Positions 6,684 through 13,303 of a stretch of DNA of 13,363 nt are shown piece after piece (the first letter of the stretch is position 1; the number at the start of each line of letters is the position of its first letter). The stretch comes from Tissierellia bacterium (lineage in GTDB: Bacteria; Bacillota; Clostridia; Tissierellales; Tissierellaceae). The position numbers and the translations under genes are program-made. The notes beneath the pieces were generated by a model. The model was not told where the DNA came from. It worked only from the letters and a program-made list of their open reading frames with translations, and did no database searches. The DNA lies in contig JAAYLY010000005.1 in NCBI GenBank assembly GCA_012521625.1, positions 1 through 13,363 of the forward strand, in the 5' to 3' direction.

Positions 6684-7358
6684 ATGCAATTTTCTATTGA
6701 AGGTAATTATCCAGTATTAAGATGCCTACTTAACAGGGGTGAAACCATAAAGACAAGCGCCGGCGCCATGTCCTGGATGAGTGATGGCTTTGATTTGGAG
6801 GTAAAGTCAGGGGGTCTTCGAAAGGGAATAGCCAGGATGTTTTCAGGTGAAAGCCTATTTTTAAACTACTACACTGCTACTAAGGATAATCAAGAGATAG
6901 TCTTCGCCTCATCCCTGCCAGGACAAATTAAACACATTAAGATGGAGGGTCAGAGGATAATAGCCCAAAAGTCAGCCTATCTTGCTTCAGAAGTAAGTGT
7001 GGAGTTTGAAACGGTATTTACCAAGAGGTTCTCCTCAGGCTTATTAGGTGGAGAGGGTTTTATACTACAGAAGTTTTCAGGTTATGGAGATCTCTTCCTG
7101 GAAGCAGACGGATCCCTTTATGAATATGACCTTAGACCAGGAGAATCTATGTTGGTAGACCAGGGTCATGTATTCCTCTTTGAAGAATCCGTATCCTATG
7201 ATATTGAAACCATTAGGGGGATGAAGAATATCTTCTTCGGTGGAGAGGGTATGTTTTTAGTTAGATTAACAGGACCTGGTAGGGTAATCTTACAATCCAT
7301 GCCAATTGCTAACCTAGCAGCCAAGATAGTTCCCTATGTGCCCACGTCTAGTAGTTAA
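6684..7358 (+). CDS. AIM24 / TIGR00266 family protein
   Basis: The 224-residue protein has the family pattern: GAMSWMSDGFDLEV (27-40), GGLRKGIARMFSGESLFLNYY (43-63), a central GGEGFILQKFSGYGDLFLEADGSL (122-145), and GGEGMFLVRLTGPGRVILQSMP (186-207). The fold is a beta-rich double barrel related to tryptophan-RNA-binding attenuator-like folds. In yeast mitochondria the relative AIM24 helps organise inner membranes; the bacterial function is unknown. No signal peptide or membrane segment is present, so it is probably cytoplasmic. GGAGGTGG precedes the ATG. It is separated from the previous operon by a strong terminator. No terminator is seen before the next gene (138-base gap), so read-through is possible. 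Confidence 0.9.
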   Translation: MQFSIEGNYPVLRCLLNRGETIKTSAGAMSWMSDGFDLEVKSGGLRKGIARMFSGESLFLNYYTATKDNQEIVFASSLPGQIKHIKMEGQRIIAQKSAYLASEVSVEFETVFTKRFSSGLLGGEGFILQKFSGYGDLFLEADGSLYEYDLRPGESMLVDQGHVFLFEESVSYDIETIRGMKNIFFGGEGMFLVRLTGPGRVILQSMPIANLAAKIVPYVPTSSS

Positions 7359-7496
7359 TACATAAGGAAAATTTAAAGTAGAAGAAGAATATGATTTAAT
7401 TATTGCAAAAAGAAGGAATTTTCATCCCCCGTGTCGAAAGGATAGTAGAGAGATATATAGATATATAAACAAGGGAAAAGATATGGGGGAGTAGAG

Positions 7497-8546
7497 ATGA
7501 CAAAAGTTAATACACTAATCAGCGAAGCTTTCAAAGAAGGCAAATACAGAATATTTAGGGATTTCTGTGAAGCTGAGGATATTGAATTTGTTCAATCCAT
7601 TACTGAAGAAAGTTTAATAAAATTTTCTAAAGTAAAGGGAATAGGTAAAATTAGGTTTAATGCAGTTATAGAGAGATTGGAAGAGTTGGATATTTATATC
7701 AATCCCTTTAAGGATAAGCTGGCTTTCGATATAGATAGCCTAAAAGAAGGAAATGAAAGAGTCCTAAAGGAAGCTAGAATTAAAGAGATATTTACAGGGT
7801 CAAGCTTCAGGATCCTAAGGCTATATTGTAAAAACAGGGGAATAGAAAGCTTACTGGATTTAACTAATAAAGACATAAAGGAATTTAGGAAAGAGAAGGG
7901 GATAGGCGACAAGAGGTATGCTGATTTTATAGAAAGACTTTCAGCTGCCGTAGATGAGCTTCTATCAAAGGATAATGACTTTTTCTCAGGTGCTAAGTTT
8001 GAAATTACTAAAGAAGCCTATGAAAGGTATAAGGATACAAAGTTATCCACTTTAGCTAAGGTTTTTAATTTAACCTACTTAGACCTGGATTTATATATAA
8101 GGGACATACAGGGCAAGAACTATAGTGAGATCCTAGACTTAAAAATAGAAGATGAGCTAGATGAATTAAATATCTTAGCCATTAAGCTAAATATGACTAG
8201 AACTATAGAAGATATTATAGATATAATCTTAAATAACTTAAATGACCAGGAAGCAGTAGCTATAATTGCTCGCTTTATAGAGAACCTATCCTTACAGGAG
8301 ACGGCATATATACTGGAAGTAAGCAGGGAACAGGCTAGGAAGGTTGAAATGATAGCCTTAGAAAAAATCCAGAATTTATTCCATATCTACAATGGGATAG
8401 AAAGCTTAAAAATAATGTTTGATGGAGCAGATGAACTTTCAATCGGTGACCTAGAAAGGGCTCTGGGTGAGAAGGGTGAATTTATTATAAACCTAATAAA
8501 AGATAATAAATTAAATGGCATAGCCTATACGGAGGTATGCGCATAA
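7497..8546 (+). CDS. HhH-repeat protein with sigma-70 region-4-like HTH
   Basis: No named family is recognised. The 349 residues show a tandem N-terminal repeat. Repeat 1 (about 18-62) holds FRDFCEAEDIE then KVKGIGKIRFNAVIERLEEL. Repeat 2 (about 104-150) holds FRILRLYCKNRGIE then KEKGIGDKRYADFIERLSAA. The K(E/V)KGIG hairpins look like helix-hairpin-helix DNA-binding elements. A middle helical segment (165-245) follows. Residues 255-296 (IIARFIENLSLQETAYILEV, then SREQARKVEMIALEKI) resemble sigma-70 region 4, the helix-turn-helix that reads -35 boxes, but no region 2 is present. The end (DLERALGEKGEFIINLIKDN, then KLNGIAYTEVCA) looks abrupt and may be truncated relative to longer relatives. 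Likely a DNA-binding or transcription-associated protein; this is inference. GGGGGAG precedes the ATG. Confidence 0.75.
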   Translation: MTKVNTLISEAFKEGKYRIFRDFCEAEDIEFVQSITEESLIKFSKVKGIGKIRFNAVIERLEELDIYINPFKDKLAFDIDSLKEGNERVLKEARIKEIFTGSSFRILRLYCKNRGIESLLDLTNKDIKEFRKEKGIGDKRYADFIERLSAAVDELLSKDNDFFSGAKFEITKEAYERYKDTKLSTLAKVFNLTYLDLDLYIRDIQGKNYSEILDLKIEDELDELNILAIKLNMTRTIEDIIDIILNNLNDQEAVAIIARFIENLSLQETAYILEVSREQARKVEMIALEKIQNLFHIYNGIESLKIMFDGADELSIGDLERALGEKGEFIINLIKDNKLNGIAYTEVCA

Positions 8547-8629
8547 TTTTTCAAAGTCAGGAGCTGCTGAAATTAATAGTGAAGGATATGGATAAAGAAT
8601 GGCCTGCACAATCCAAATTTTTTAGATAA
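8537..8629 (+). CDS. Possible 30-residue ORF overlapping the previous stop
   Basis: ATG at 8537 directly follows GGAGGT (8531-8536) and overlaps the stop of the HhH/sigma-4-like gene by ten bases in another frame, giving MRIIFQSQELLKLIVKDMDK plus ten residues. The ribosome site touches the start codon, which is too close for good initiation. It could be a translationally coupled peptide or chance. Low confidence. Confidence 0.2.
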   Translation: MRIIFQSQELLKLIVKDMDKEWPAQSKFFR

Positions 8630-8858
8630 ACCGATAATATCAATATGTATTTTAGTCGGTTTAAATTTTAATTAATGTCATTTAATGTCTAAAGTGGTTT
8701 AGAAAAAAAGGGGTTCACAAAATGTAGAACCCCTTTAACTTTATAATTAGCCTTGTCAACAAATTTTATCTTACTGTCGATTATACTTTTGATTGTGTTT
8801 ATCTTAATCCTTGTTTATTATTAGTATATATTCATCATCTCTATCATTATCTTTACCA
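8547..8858. other. Convergent intergenic region with two hairpins
   Basis: This 312-base stretch lies between the convergent HhH/sigma-4-like and nitroreductase genes. It contains the tail of the possible 30-residue ORF, a weak hairpin AAACCGA (8628-8634) / TCGGTTT (8656-8662) followed by AAATTTTAATT, and a strong terminator at 8707-8736. The last 120 bases are AT-rich with no supported ORF on either strand. Confidence 0.6.
8707..8736. terminator. Rho-independent terminator between convergent genes
   Basis: AAAGGGGTTC (8707-8716) pairs perfectly with GAACCCCTTT (8727-8736) around a 10-base loop. On the minus strand it is followed by a run of T (complement of the A-run at 8702-8709), so it mainly ends the nitroreductase transcript; it probably also stops plus-strand transcripts. 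Confidence 0.82.
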
Positions 8859-9374
8859 CTAGAACTTATTATAGTGGATCTTGTCTGAATTTAAGTCCAC
8901 CTTATGAGCTGCCTTCTCCTCATCTGGGTATCCAATGGCAACCATGGCTTCTACTTCATAATTTTCTGGTATATCCAGGATTTTCTTCACATAATCGCTT
9001 ACCCTTTCATCCTCCTGGGTGAACCTCCCCCTGGCTTGAATCCAGCATGAGCCTAGACCTAGGGATTGGGCCATAAGCTGAATGATGGTAGTTATGATGG
9101 AGGCATCCTCAATCCAGACATCTGTAAGCTCTGGATTGGCAGCTACGACTATGGCTAAGGGTGCATTGGCCAGGGGCCTTGATGCAGGTCCCCTAGATGC
9201 GGCTAATTTTTGTATAGTCTCCTCATCGTCAACCACAATAAGCTCCCAAGGCTTTAGGTTCTTACCTGAAGGTGCCGTTAGGGCCCCCATTAGGATCTTA
9301 TCTATCTTCTCCTTTTCCACCTTCTGGTCTTTAAACTTCCTGATGCTGCGCCTGTTAATAAGTAGATCTAACAT
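8859..9374 (-). CDS. Nitroreductase-family FMN oxidoreductase
   Basis: This 171-residue protein is of typical length for short nitroreductases. RRSIRKFKD (8-16) is the N-terminal FMN-phosphate-binding motif. APSGKNLKPWELIVV (34-48) is the second FMN-contacting loop. MAQSLGLGSCWIQA (101-114) and MVAIGYPDEEKAA (144-156) complete the family pattern. Members form homodimers and use NAD(P)H to reduce nitro compounds, quinones, flavins or enones; the physiological substrate cannot be read from sequence. There is no N-terminal ferredoxin domain. The start at 9374 follows AGGAGGG on the minus strand. It is divergent from the purine nucleoside phosphorylase gene and monocistronic, with its own terminator at 8707-8736. 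Confidence 0.9.
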   Translation of the reverse strand: MLDLLINRRSIRKFKDQKVEKEKIDKILMGALTAPSGKNLKPWELIVVDDEETIQKLAASRGPASRPLANAPLAIVVAANPELTDVWIEDASIITTIIQLMAQSLGLGSCWIQARGRFTQEDERVSDYVKKILDIPENYEVEAMVAIGYPDEEKAAHKVDLNSDKIHYNKF

Positions 9375-9424
9375 ATAAACCCTCCTTTAATTGGACTAAT
9401 CATTGGTATTTGAATTAGTAGGCT

Positions 9425-9430
9425 ATTATA
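9425..9430 (-). promoter_or_regulatory. Candidate -10 box of the nitroreductase gene
   Basis: ATTATA reads TATAAT on the minus strand, about 50 bases before the start codon, inside the palindrome CTATTATAATAG (9423-9434). The -35 region is weak, so this is a tentative call. Confidence 0.35.
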
Positions 9431-9541
9431 ATAGGCAATTAATTAGTTAAAAATAGCTAATATAAAATCCAATATGTTTTTTATAAAGAGTTTTCCTACT
9501 ACTCAGTATTGCCTTCTCTTGTTAGTATTTACCTACTATTA

Positions 9542-9550
9542 TGATATAAT
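9542..9550 (+). promoter_or_regulatory. Extended -10 promoter of the phosphorylase-isomerase-aldolase operon
   Basis: TGATATAAT is a perfect extended -10 located 57 bases before the ATG at 9608, matching the type seen at 5391. No strong -35 box is seen. No PurR-type operator was recognised. Confidence 0.6.
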
Positions 9551-9607
9551 ATTAGCCAGAGTAAGTAAATTGAATTTGTATGGATAAAGTTAATTGGAGG
9601 GGACGTT

Positions 9608-10429
9608 ATGGAGTATAATTATGAGTATTTTAAGAAGAGTGCCGATTACATACTATCTAAAATCGACTATAAGCTAGATGTGGCAATGATCCTTGGTTCA
9701 AGCTTAGGAACACTTGCCGATGAGATAGAAAATCCCGTAGTTATAGATTATGAAGAGATACCCAATTTCCTAATTTCTACTGTAGAGTCCCATGCAGGCA
9801 AGCTAATCTTAGGCCAGCTTCATGGTAAGAATGTAGTCTGCATGTCAGGAAGGTTCCACTACTATGAGGGCTATGACTTTGAGCAGCTGGTAATCCCCAT
9901 CAGGGTCTTTAAATTGCTAGGGGTAGAGACGGTTATCTTAACCAATGCTGCTGGAGCTGTTAATACCTCCTATAGGCCGGGAGATATAATGATTATAAAA
10001 GACCAGATTAAGCTGATGGGGGCCAGCCCAGTAAGGGGGCCAAACTTAAAGGAATTTGGACCTAGATTCTTTGATGTGTCCAATATGTATGATAGGGACC
10101 TTAGGGATATAGCCAAGAAGTGTGCTGAGAGGATAGGCTTAGATATTAAGGAAGGAATCTACTACTTCTGTCCAGGTCCTCAGTTTGAGACTCCTGCTGA
10201 AATCAGGGCCATTAGAATCCTAGGGGGAGATGCGGTAGGCATGTCTACAGTTACCGAGGCCATAACTGCTGCCCACTGTGGCATGAGAGTCTTAGGCTTA
10301 TCCTTAATTACCAACATGGCGGCAGGGGTATTAGACCAGCCGGTTACTGCTGAAGAAGTAGGGGAAACTGGAAGAAAGAGCTCGGATACATTTAAGAGAT
10401 TATTGAAGGAGATATTAAGGGAGATTTAA
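9608..10429 (+). CDS. punA: Purine nucleoside phosphorylase, trimeric 6-oxopurine type
   Basis: The 273-residue protein is full length for the trimeric PNP/MTAP family. Seen are ILGSSLGTLADEIE (28-41) with the phosphate-site serine, SHAGKLILGQL (61-71), GRFHYYEGY (81-89), LTNAAGAVN (111-119), CPGPQFETPAEIRAIR (188-203) and DAVGMSTVTE (208-217). Glu194 and Asn236 (SLITNMAAG) are at the positions that select 6-oxopurines in PNP; methylthioadenosine phosphorylases differ at the latter. It should therefore cleave inosine, guanosine and related 5'-modified inosines with phosphate to base plus sugar-1-phosphate. The two downstream genes can use a pentose-1-phosphate, which fits. GGAGGGG precedes the ATG. 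Two departures from the common pattern are GSSLG for GSGLG and YFCPGPQFET for the usual GPSYET. Confidence 0.9.
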   Translation: MEYNYEYFKKSADYILSKIDYKLDVAMILGSSLGTLADEIENPVVIDYEEIPNFLISTVESHAGKLILGQLHGKNVVCMSGRFHYYEGYDFEQLVIPIRVFKLLGVETVILTNAAGAVNTSYRPGDIMIIKDQIKLMGASPVRGPNLKEFGPRFFDVSNMYDRDLRDIAKKCAERIGLDIKEGIYYFCPGPQFETPAEIRAIRILGGDAVGMSTVTEAITAAHCGMRVLGLSLITNMAAGVLDQPVTAEEVGETGRKSSDTFKRLLKEILREI

Positions 10430-10540
10430 GAATTTAAGAGCATAGCTATATTAAATAGGTGAATAGGATCCCCATAAAAAGTTGGAAAAATATAAGAACA
10501 CTTAGGTGCAGACTAAAATATAAAAAGATAGGTGTTGTAG

Positions 10541-11593
10541 ATGGAAAGATATGATCATGATTTGGCATTTATGTTAAGGTATGAAAATGTTGCCTGGTAT
10601 GAGGATGGCAAGGTCAGGATCCTAGATAGGAGGGTCTATCCTAGCAGGGTGGAATTTGTAACCTGCCACAGCCATGAGGAAGTGGCCCAGGCTATAGCCG
10701 ATATGGTAACCCAAAGTGCAGGGCCTTATACGGCTGCCGGCATGGGCATGGCCCTGGCAGCCTATGAGTGTAGGCATATGAAGGAAGAGGAAATGCTGGA
10801 GTATCTGGAGAAGGCAGCCTATACCCTTTCCCATGCTAGGCCTACAACTACAGCTAGGATGAAGATAGTGACCCAGGGTTGTTTAGAGGCAGCTAAAAAG
10901 GCCATAGCTGAGGGAAAGAGGGTAGATGAGGCCATCTTCAATAGGACTATAGAGTCCTTAAACAGGAGGTACTCCACCATGGAGGTGGTGGCTGAACACC
11001 TGGTGGACTTGTTTCCAAATAAGGGCAGTATCATGACCCAGTGCTTCGGGGAGACCATAGTAGGCATGATGCTTAGGGTGGCCAAGAGGAGGAAGAAGGA
11101 TATTAAGCTATATGTGCCAGAGACTAGGCCCTTTTTCCAGGGGGCCAGGCTTACAGCCAGCGTAGCCCAGGACCAGGGCTTCGACACTACGGTTATTACA
11201 GACAATATGCCAGCCTTCGTTATGGCCCAAAAGGGAGTAGACCTCTTTACCTCAGCCGCTGATGTTATCTGCCTAGACGGCCATGTGGTAAACAAGGTGG
11301 GGACCTATCAAATAGCCATAGTGGCCAAGTACCACGGCATCCCCTATTTCGTCACCGGCATACCTGATAAGGCCCATGGGGATATATCTACGGTGACCAT
11401 AGAGGAGAGGGACCCTAACCAGGTCCTAGAAGCCAGGGGGATTAAGAATACCCTAGAGGGGGTCAAGGGATATTATCCTTCCTTCGACATAACTCCACCC
11501 CACCTGGTTAGCGGGGTTGTTACAGATAAGGGCATCTATACCCCCTATAATATAAAAGACTACTTTAAAACGGAAACTAAGGAGTTCTATTGA
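10541..11593 (+). CDS. MtnA-like aldose-1-phosphate isomerase (eIF2B-related)
   Basis: The 350-residue protein belongs to the MtnA/eIF2B-alpha-type isomerases. Landmarks are ARPTTTARM (99-107), IMTQCFGETIVGMML (164-178) with Cys168 as the likely catalytic cysteine, YVPETRPFFQGARLTA (191-206), SAADVICLDGHVVNKVGTYQ (238-257) with Asp241 as the likely catalytic acid, and FDITPPHLVSGVVTDKGIY (315-333). Classic MtnA converts 5-methylthioribose-1-phosphate to the ribulose form. The 1,1-base coupling to a class II aldolase instead matches the DHAP-shunt isomerases, which also accept 5-deoxyribose-1-phosphate or ribose-1-phosphate. Ribose-1,5-bisphosphate isomerase is an alternative, but no Rubisco is present. 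AGGTG lies seven bases before the ATG. The gap from the phosphorylase is 111 bases without a terminator. Confidence 0.8.
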   Translation: MERYDHDLAFMLRYENVAWYEDGKVRILDRRVYPSRVEFVTCHSHEEVAQAIADMVTQSAGPYTAAGMGMALAAYECRHMKEEEMLEYLEKAAYTLSHARPTTTARMKIVTQGCLEAAKKAIAEGKRVDEAIFNRTIESLNRRYSTMEVVAEHLVDLFPNKGSIMTQCFGETIVGMMLRVAKRRKKDIKLYVPETRPFFQGARLTASVAQDQGFDTTVITDNMPAFVMAQKGVDLFTSAADVICLDGHVVNKVGTYQIAIVAKYHGIPYFVTGIPDKAHGDISTVTIEERDPNQVLEARGIKNTLEGVKGYYPSFDITPPHLVSGVVTDKGIYTPYNIKDYFKTETKEFY

Positions 11594-12240
11594 TGGAGGC
11601 AGCTATGGAGAGGGAAAGAAAGCTAATTGTAGAATATGGAAAGAAGCTTATAACCAACAAGCTAACTACCGGCTCCGGTGGTAACATCAGCATCTATAAT
11701 AGGGATAAGGGTCTAATAGCCATTACCCCCAGCGGGGAGGATTATTTTAAGACCAAGGAAGAGGATATCTTAATTATGGATATAGAGGGAAATATCATAG
11801 AAGGGGATAAAAAGCCCTCCAGCGAAACTGGGATGCATTTAGCCTTCTATAGGGAAAGGGAGGATGTAAACTCAATAGTCCATACCCATTCCAAGTTTGC
11901 CACGGCCATTGCCTGCATGGGCTGGGATTTAAAGCCGGTCCATTATATGATAGGCCTGGCTGGGATAGATGTTAGATGTGCAAAATATGCCACCTATGGG
12001 ACTATGGAGCTGGCTAAAAATGCCATAGAGGCAGCCAGGGATAGGAAGGCAGTCCTACTGGCCAACCATGGCCTGGTGGCTCTAGGGGAAGATTTGGAAG
12101 ATGCCTTTTCCATAGCCCAGCATCTGGAGTTTGTGGCAGAAATCTATTATTTAACTAAAAGCCTAGGGGAGCCTAAGATCTTGACCCAGCCTCAGATGGA
12201 GGAAGTGATGGTTAAATTTAAAAGCCATAGATATAAGTAA
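11593..12240 (+). CDS. Class II aldolase, FucA/Ald2-like
   Basis: The protein is a zinc-dependent aldolase of about 215 residues, normal for the L-fuculose-1-phosphate aldolase family. TTGSGGNISI (26-35, counting from the TTG at 11590) is the phosphate-binding loop. Glu79 in KPSSETGMH is the catalytic acid-base. The zinc ligands are His98 and His100 (SIVHTH) and His160 (LANHG). It should split a ketose-1-phosphate into DHAP and an aldehyde: lactaldehyde from fuculose-1-phosphate, acetaldehyde from 5-deoxyribulose-1-phosphate, glycolaldehyde from ribulose-1-phosphate. The isomerase next door makes the last two, or the methylthio analogue, the likelier substrates. The ATG at 11593 overlaps the previous TGA by one base and has AAGGAG (11579-11584) at good spacing; the TTG at 11590 and the ATG at 11605 are less likely starts. 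No fucose genes are nearby. Confidence 0.85.
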   Translation: MEAAMERERKLIVEYGKKLITNKLTTGSGGNISIYNRDKGLIAITPSGEDYFKTKEEDILIMDIEGNIIEGDKKPSSETGMHLAFYREREDVNSIVHTHSKFATAIACMGWDLKPVHYMIGLAGIDVRCAKYATYGTMELAKNAIEAARDRKAVLLANHGLVALGEDLEDAFSIAQHLEFVAEIYYLTKSLGEPKILTQPQMEEVMVKFKSHRYK

Positions 12241-12247
12241 TTTTTAT

Positions 12248-12256
12248 TGGTATAAT
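12248..12256 (+). promoter_or_regulatory. Extended -10-like box before the ABC remnant
   Basis: TGGTATAAT fits TGnTATAAT and lies just after the aldolase stop. It is upstream of the hairpin at 12295-12323, so any transcript from it would meet that terminator before the ABC pseudogene. It may be a relic promoter of the decayed gene. Confidence 0.35.
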
Positions 12257-12294
12257 TTAATATCATAAACTAAATATATTTTGACGGAAATCAT

Positions 12295-12329
12295 GGCCTA
12301 TTGCCCAATAAGGGAAATAGGCTATTTTT
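12295..12329 (+). terminator. Rho-independent terminator after the aldolase
   Basis: GGCCTATT (12295-12302) pairs with AATAGGCT (12316-12323), with one terminal G.U, a 13-base loop and a following ATTTTT. It is 55 bases past the aldolase stop and marks the end of the phosphorylase-isomerase-aldolase operon. Confidence 0.7.
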
Positions 12330-12376
12330 CCTATTTAGATTAAATTATTTATTAATATGCAAAAAGGAGGTTTCAA

Positions 12377-13125
12377 GTGAAAAGTCCAATAGTAAAGGTC
12401 CAAAATTTGGTGAAAAAATATGGAGGTGTAGTGCAGTCAATGATGTAAGTTTTGAGGTTTATCCGGGGATGTTTTTGGCATCTTAGGACCAAATGGCGCA
12501 GGTAAAACTAGCACCTTAGAATGTATTGAAGGCCTTAGGAAGGCAGATTTAGGAGATATCTCAGTGGCTGGATTGGACCCCTTAAAAGATGGTAGGAAGC
12601 TACGCAAGGTCCTTGGGGTACAACTGCAGACATCGGCTTTGCCAGATAATGTTTTAGTTAAAGAAGCCATGGCCTTAGTCTCAGCCTGGTTAAATGTTCA
12701 ATATAGGCATGACCTTATGGAAAGCTTTAGCCTAAATTCATTTAAGGATAAGGAATATGGAACCCTATCTACAGGTCAAAAGAGGAGGCTTCAGCTGGCA
12801 TTATGTCTAGTTGGAAATCCTAAGGTGGTAATACTTGATGAACCTACAGCTGGAGTAGATGTGCAAGGACGGGCTGCCTTACATAAGGCTTTTCCATTAC
12901 CATGGGATCGGTAATCGGTATTCCGCCTTCAATAGTTAAAATGAGGGAGTCCAATGTATTTAAGGCCTGTAAGATTAATGGGATCCCTAATATAGCTACC
13001 ATGTTGAGCCTTGGCCTAAGTGCATTTTACACCTTTCAATTGTAGCCATATTTATTTCCATCTGCCCTTATATATTTAAAGCTGCCATACCAGAAAATAG
13101 CTTGTGGTTTGCCCTAATAAGCTGA
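12377..13125 (+). pseudogene. Decayed ABC transporter: ATPase collapsed onto ABC-2 permease
   Basis: A GTG at 12377 with AGGAGG at 12365-12370 opens an ABC ATPase (VKSPIVKVQNLVKKYGGVV). The frame then breaks near 12433 and again at the G-run 12465-12468; each break is explained by loss of one G. The third frame carries Walker A GPNGAGKT (12486-12509), the signature LSTGQ (12765-12779) and Walker B VILDEP with its catalytic Glu (about 12828-12845). After GRAALHK (about 12887) the ATPase stops and the sequence passes, in another frame, into a permease segment (GSVIGIPPSIVKMRE, then INGIPNIATML). The end of the ATPase and the start of the permease are therefore deleted. A further single-base loss near 13024-13043 shifts the frame again before the final stop at 13123-13125. 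It cannot encode a working transporter; the family is a drug/lantibiotic-type ABC-2 exporter. Confidence 0.9.
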
Positions 13126-13240
13126 AAATGAAATGAAAAAATCTTGTAATATTATGTCCATAATTTGGTTATTTTATCTTTTACAGGGTAATTTAAGTGT
13201 ATAAATGGTAAGGTTAAAAGCGAAACCAAAAAATTATTAC
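13126..13240. other. Intergenic, AT-rich, nothing recognised
   Basis: Between the permease remnant and the repeat-bearing right edge there is AT-rich DNA without a supported ORF, hairpin terminator or promoter. Confidence 0.5.
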
Positions 13241-13253
13241 TGTCAATAACCTG

Positions 13254-13303
13254 TGAAAATGTCACCTAAAAAATCATGATTTTATTCTATGAAAATGTCA
13301 CCT
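13254..13303 (+). repeat. Two direct 14-mer repeats, probable IS end
   Basis: TGAAAATGTCACCT occurs exactly at 13254-13267 and 13290-13303, a spacing of 36 bases. Tandem copies of an AAAATGTCACC-type motif are typical of transposase-binding sites at the ends of some IS21/Mu-like insertion elements in Firmicutes. The end may start near TGTCAATAACC at 13241. A TATAAT at 13310-13315 just inside could drive a transposase gene beyond the window. The repeats are seen directly; the element identity is inference. Confidence 0.5.

Noticed and set aside
9608..10429. Methylthioadenosine phosphorylase (MtnP) as the operon's first enzyme
   Set aside because: It has the PNP-type Asn236 in SLITNMAAG and GRFHYYEGY rather than the MTAP-type residues, so 6-oxopurine specificity is more likely.
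10819..11295. Minus-strand 158-residue ORF inside the isomerase gene
   Set aside because: It is the antisense shadow of conserved MtnA-like motifs, helped by the higher GC of that gene.
11590..11592. TTG start for the aldolase
   Set aside because: The adjacent ATG at 11593 has better ribosome-site spacing and a typical one-base TGATG overlap with the isomerase stop.
12301..12486. Separate 61-residue gene
   Set aside because: Only its C-terminal half (AVNDVSFEVYPG) is meaningful, and that is the frameshifted second piece of the ABC ATPase pseudogene.
12437..12670. Minus-strand ORF over the ABC remnant
   Set aside because: It is antisense to conserved ATPase motifs and has no ribosome site or family-like pattern.
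13254..13303. CRISPR-like direct repeats
   Set aside because: Only two copies of a 14-mer are present, too short and too few; an IS end explains them better.
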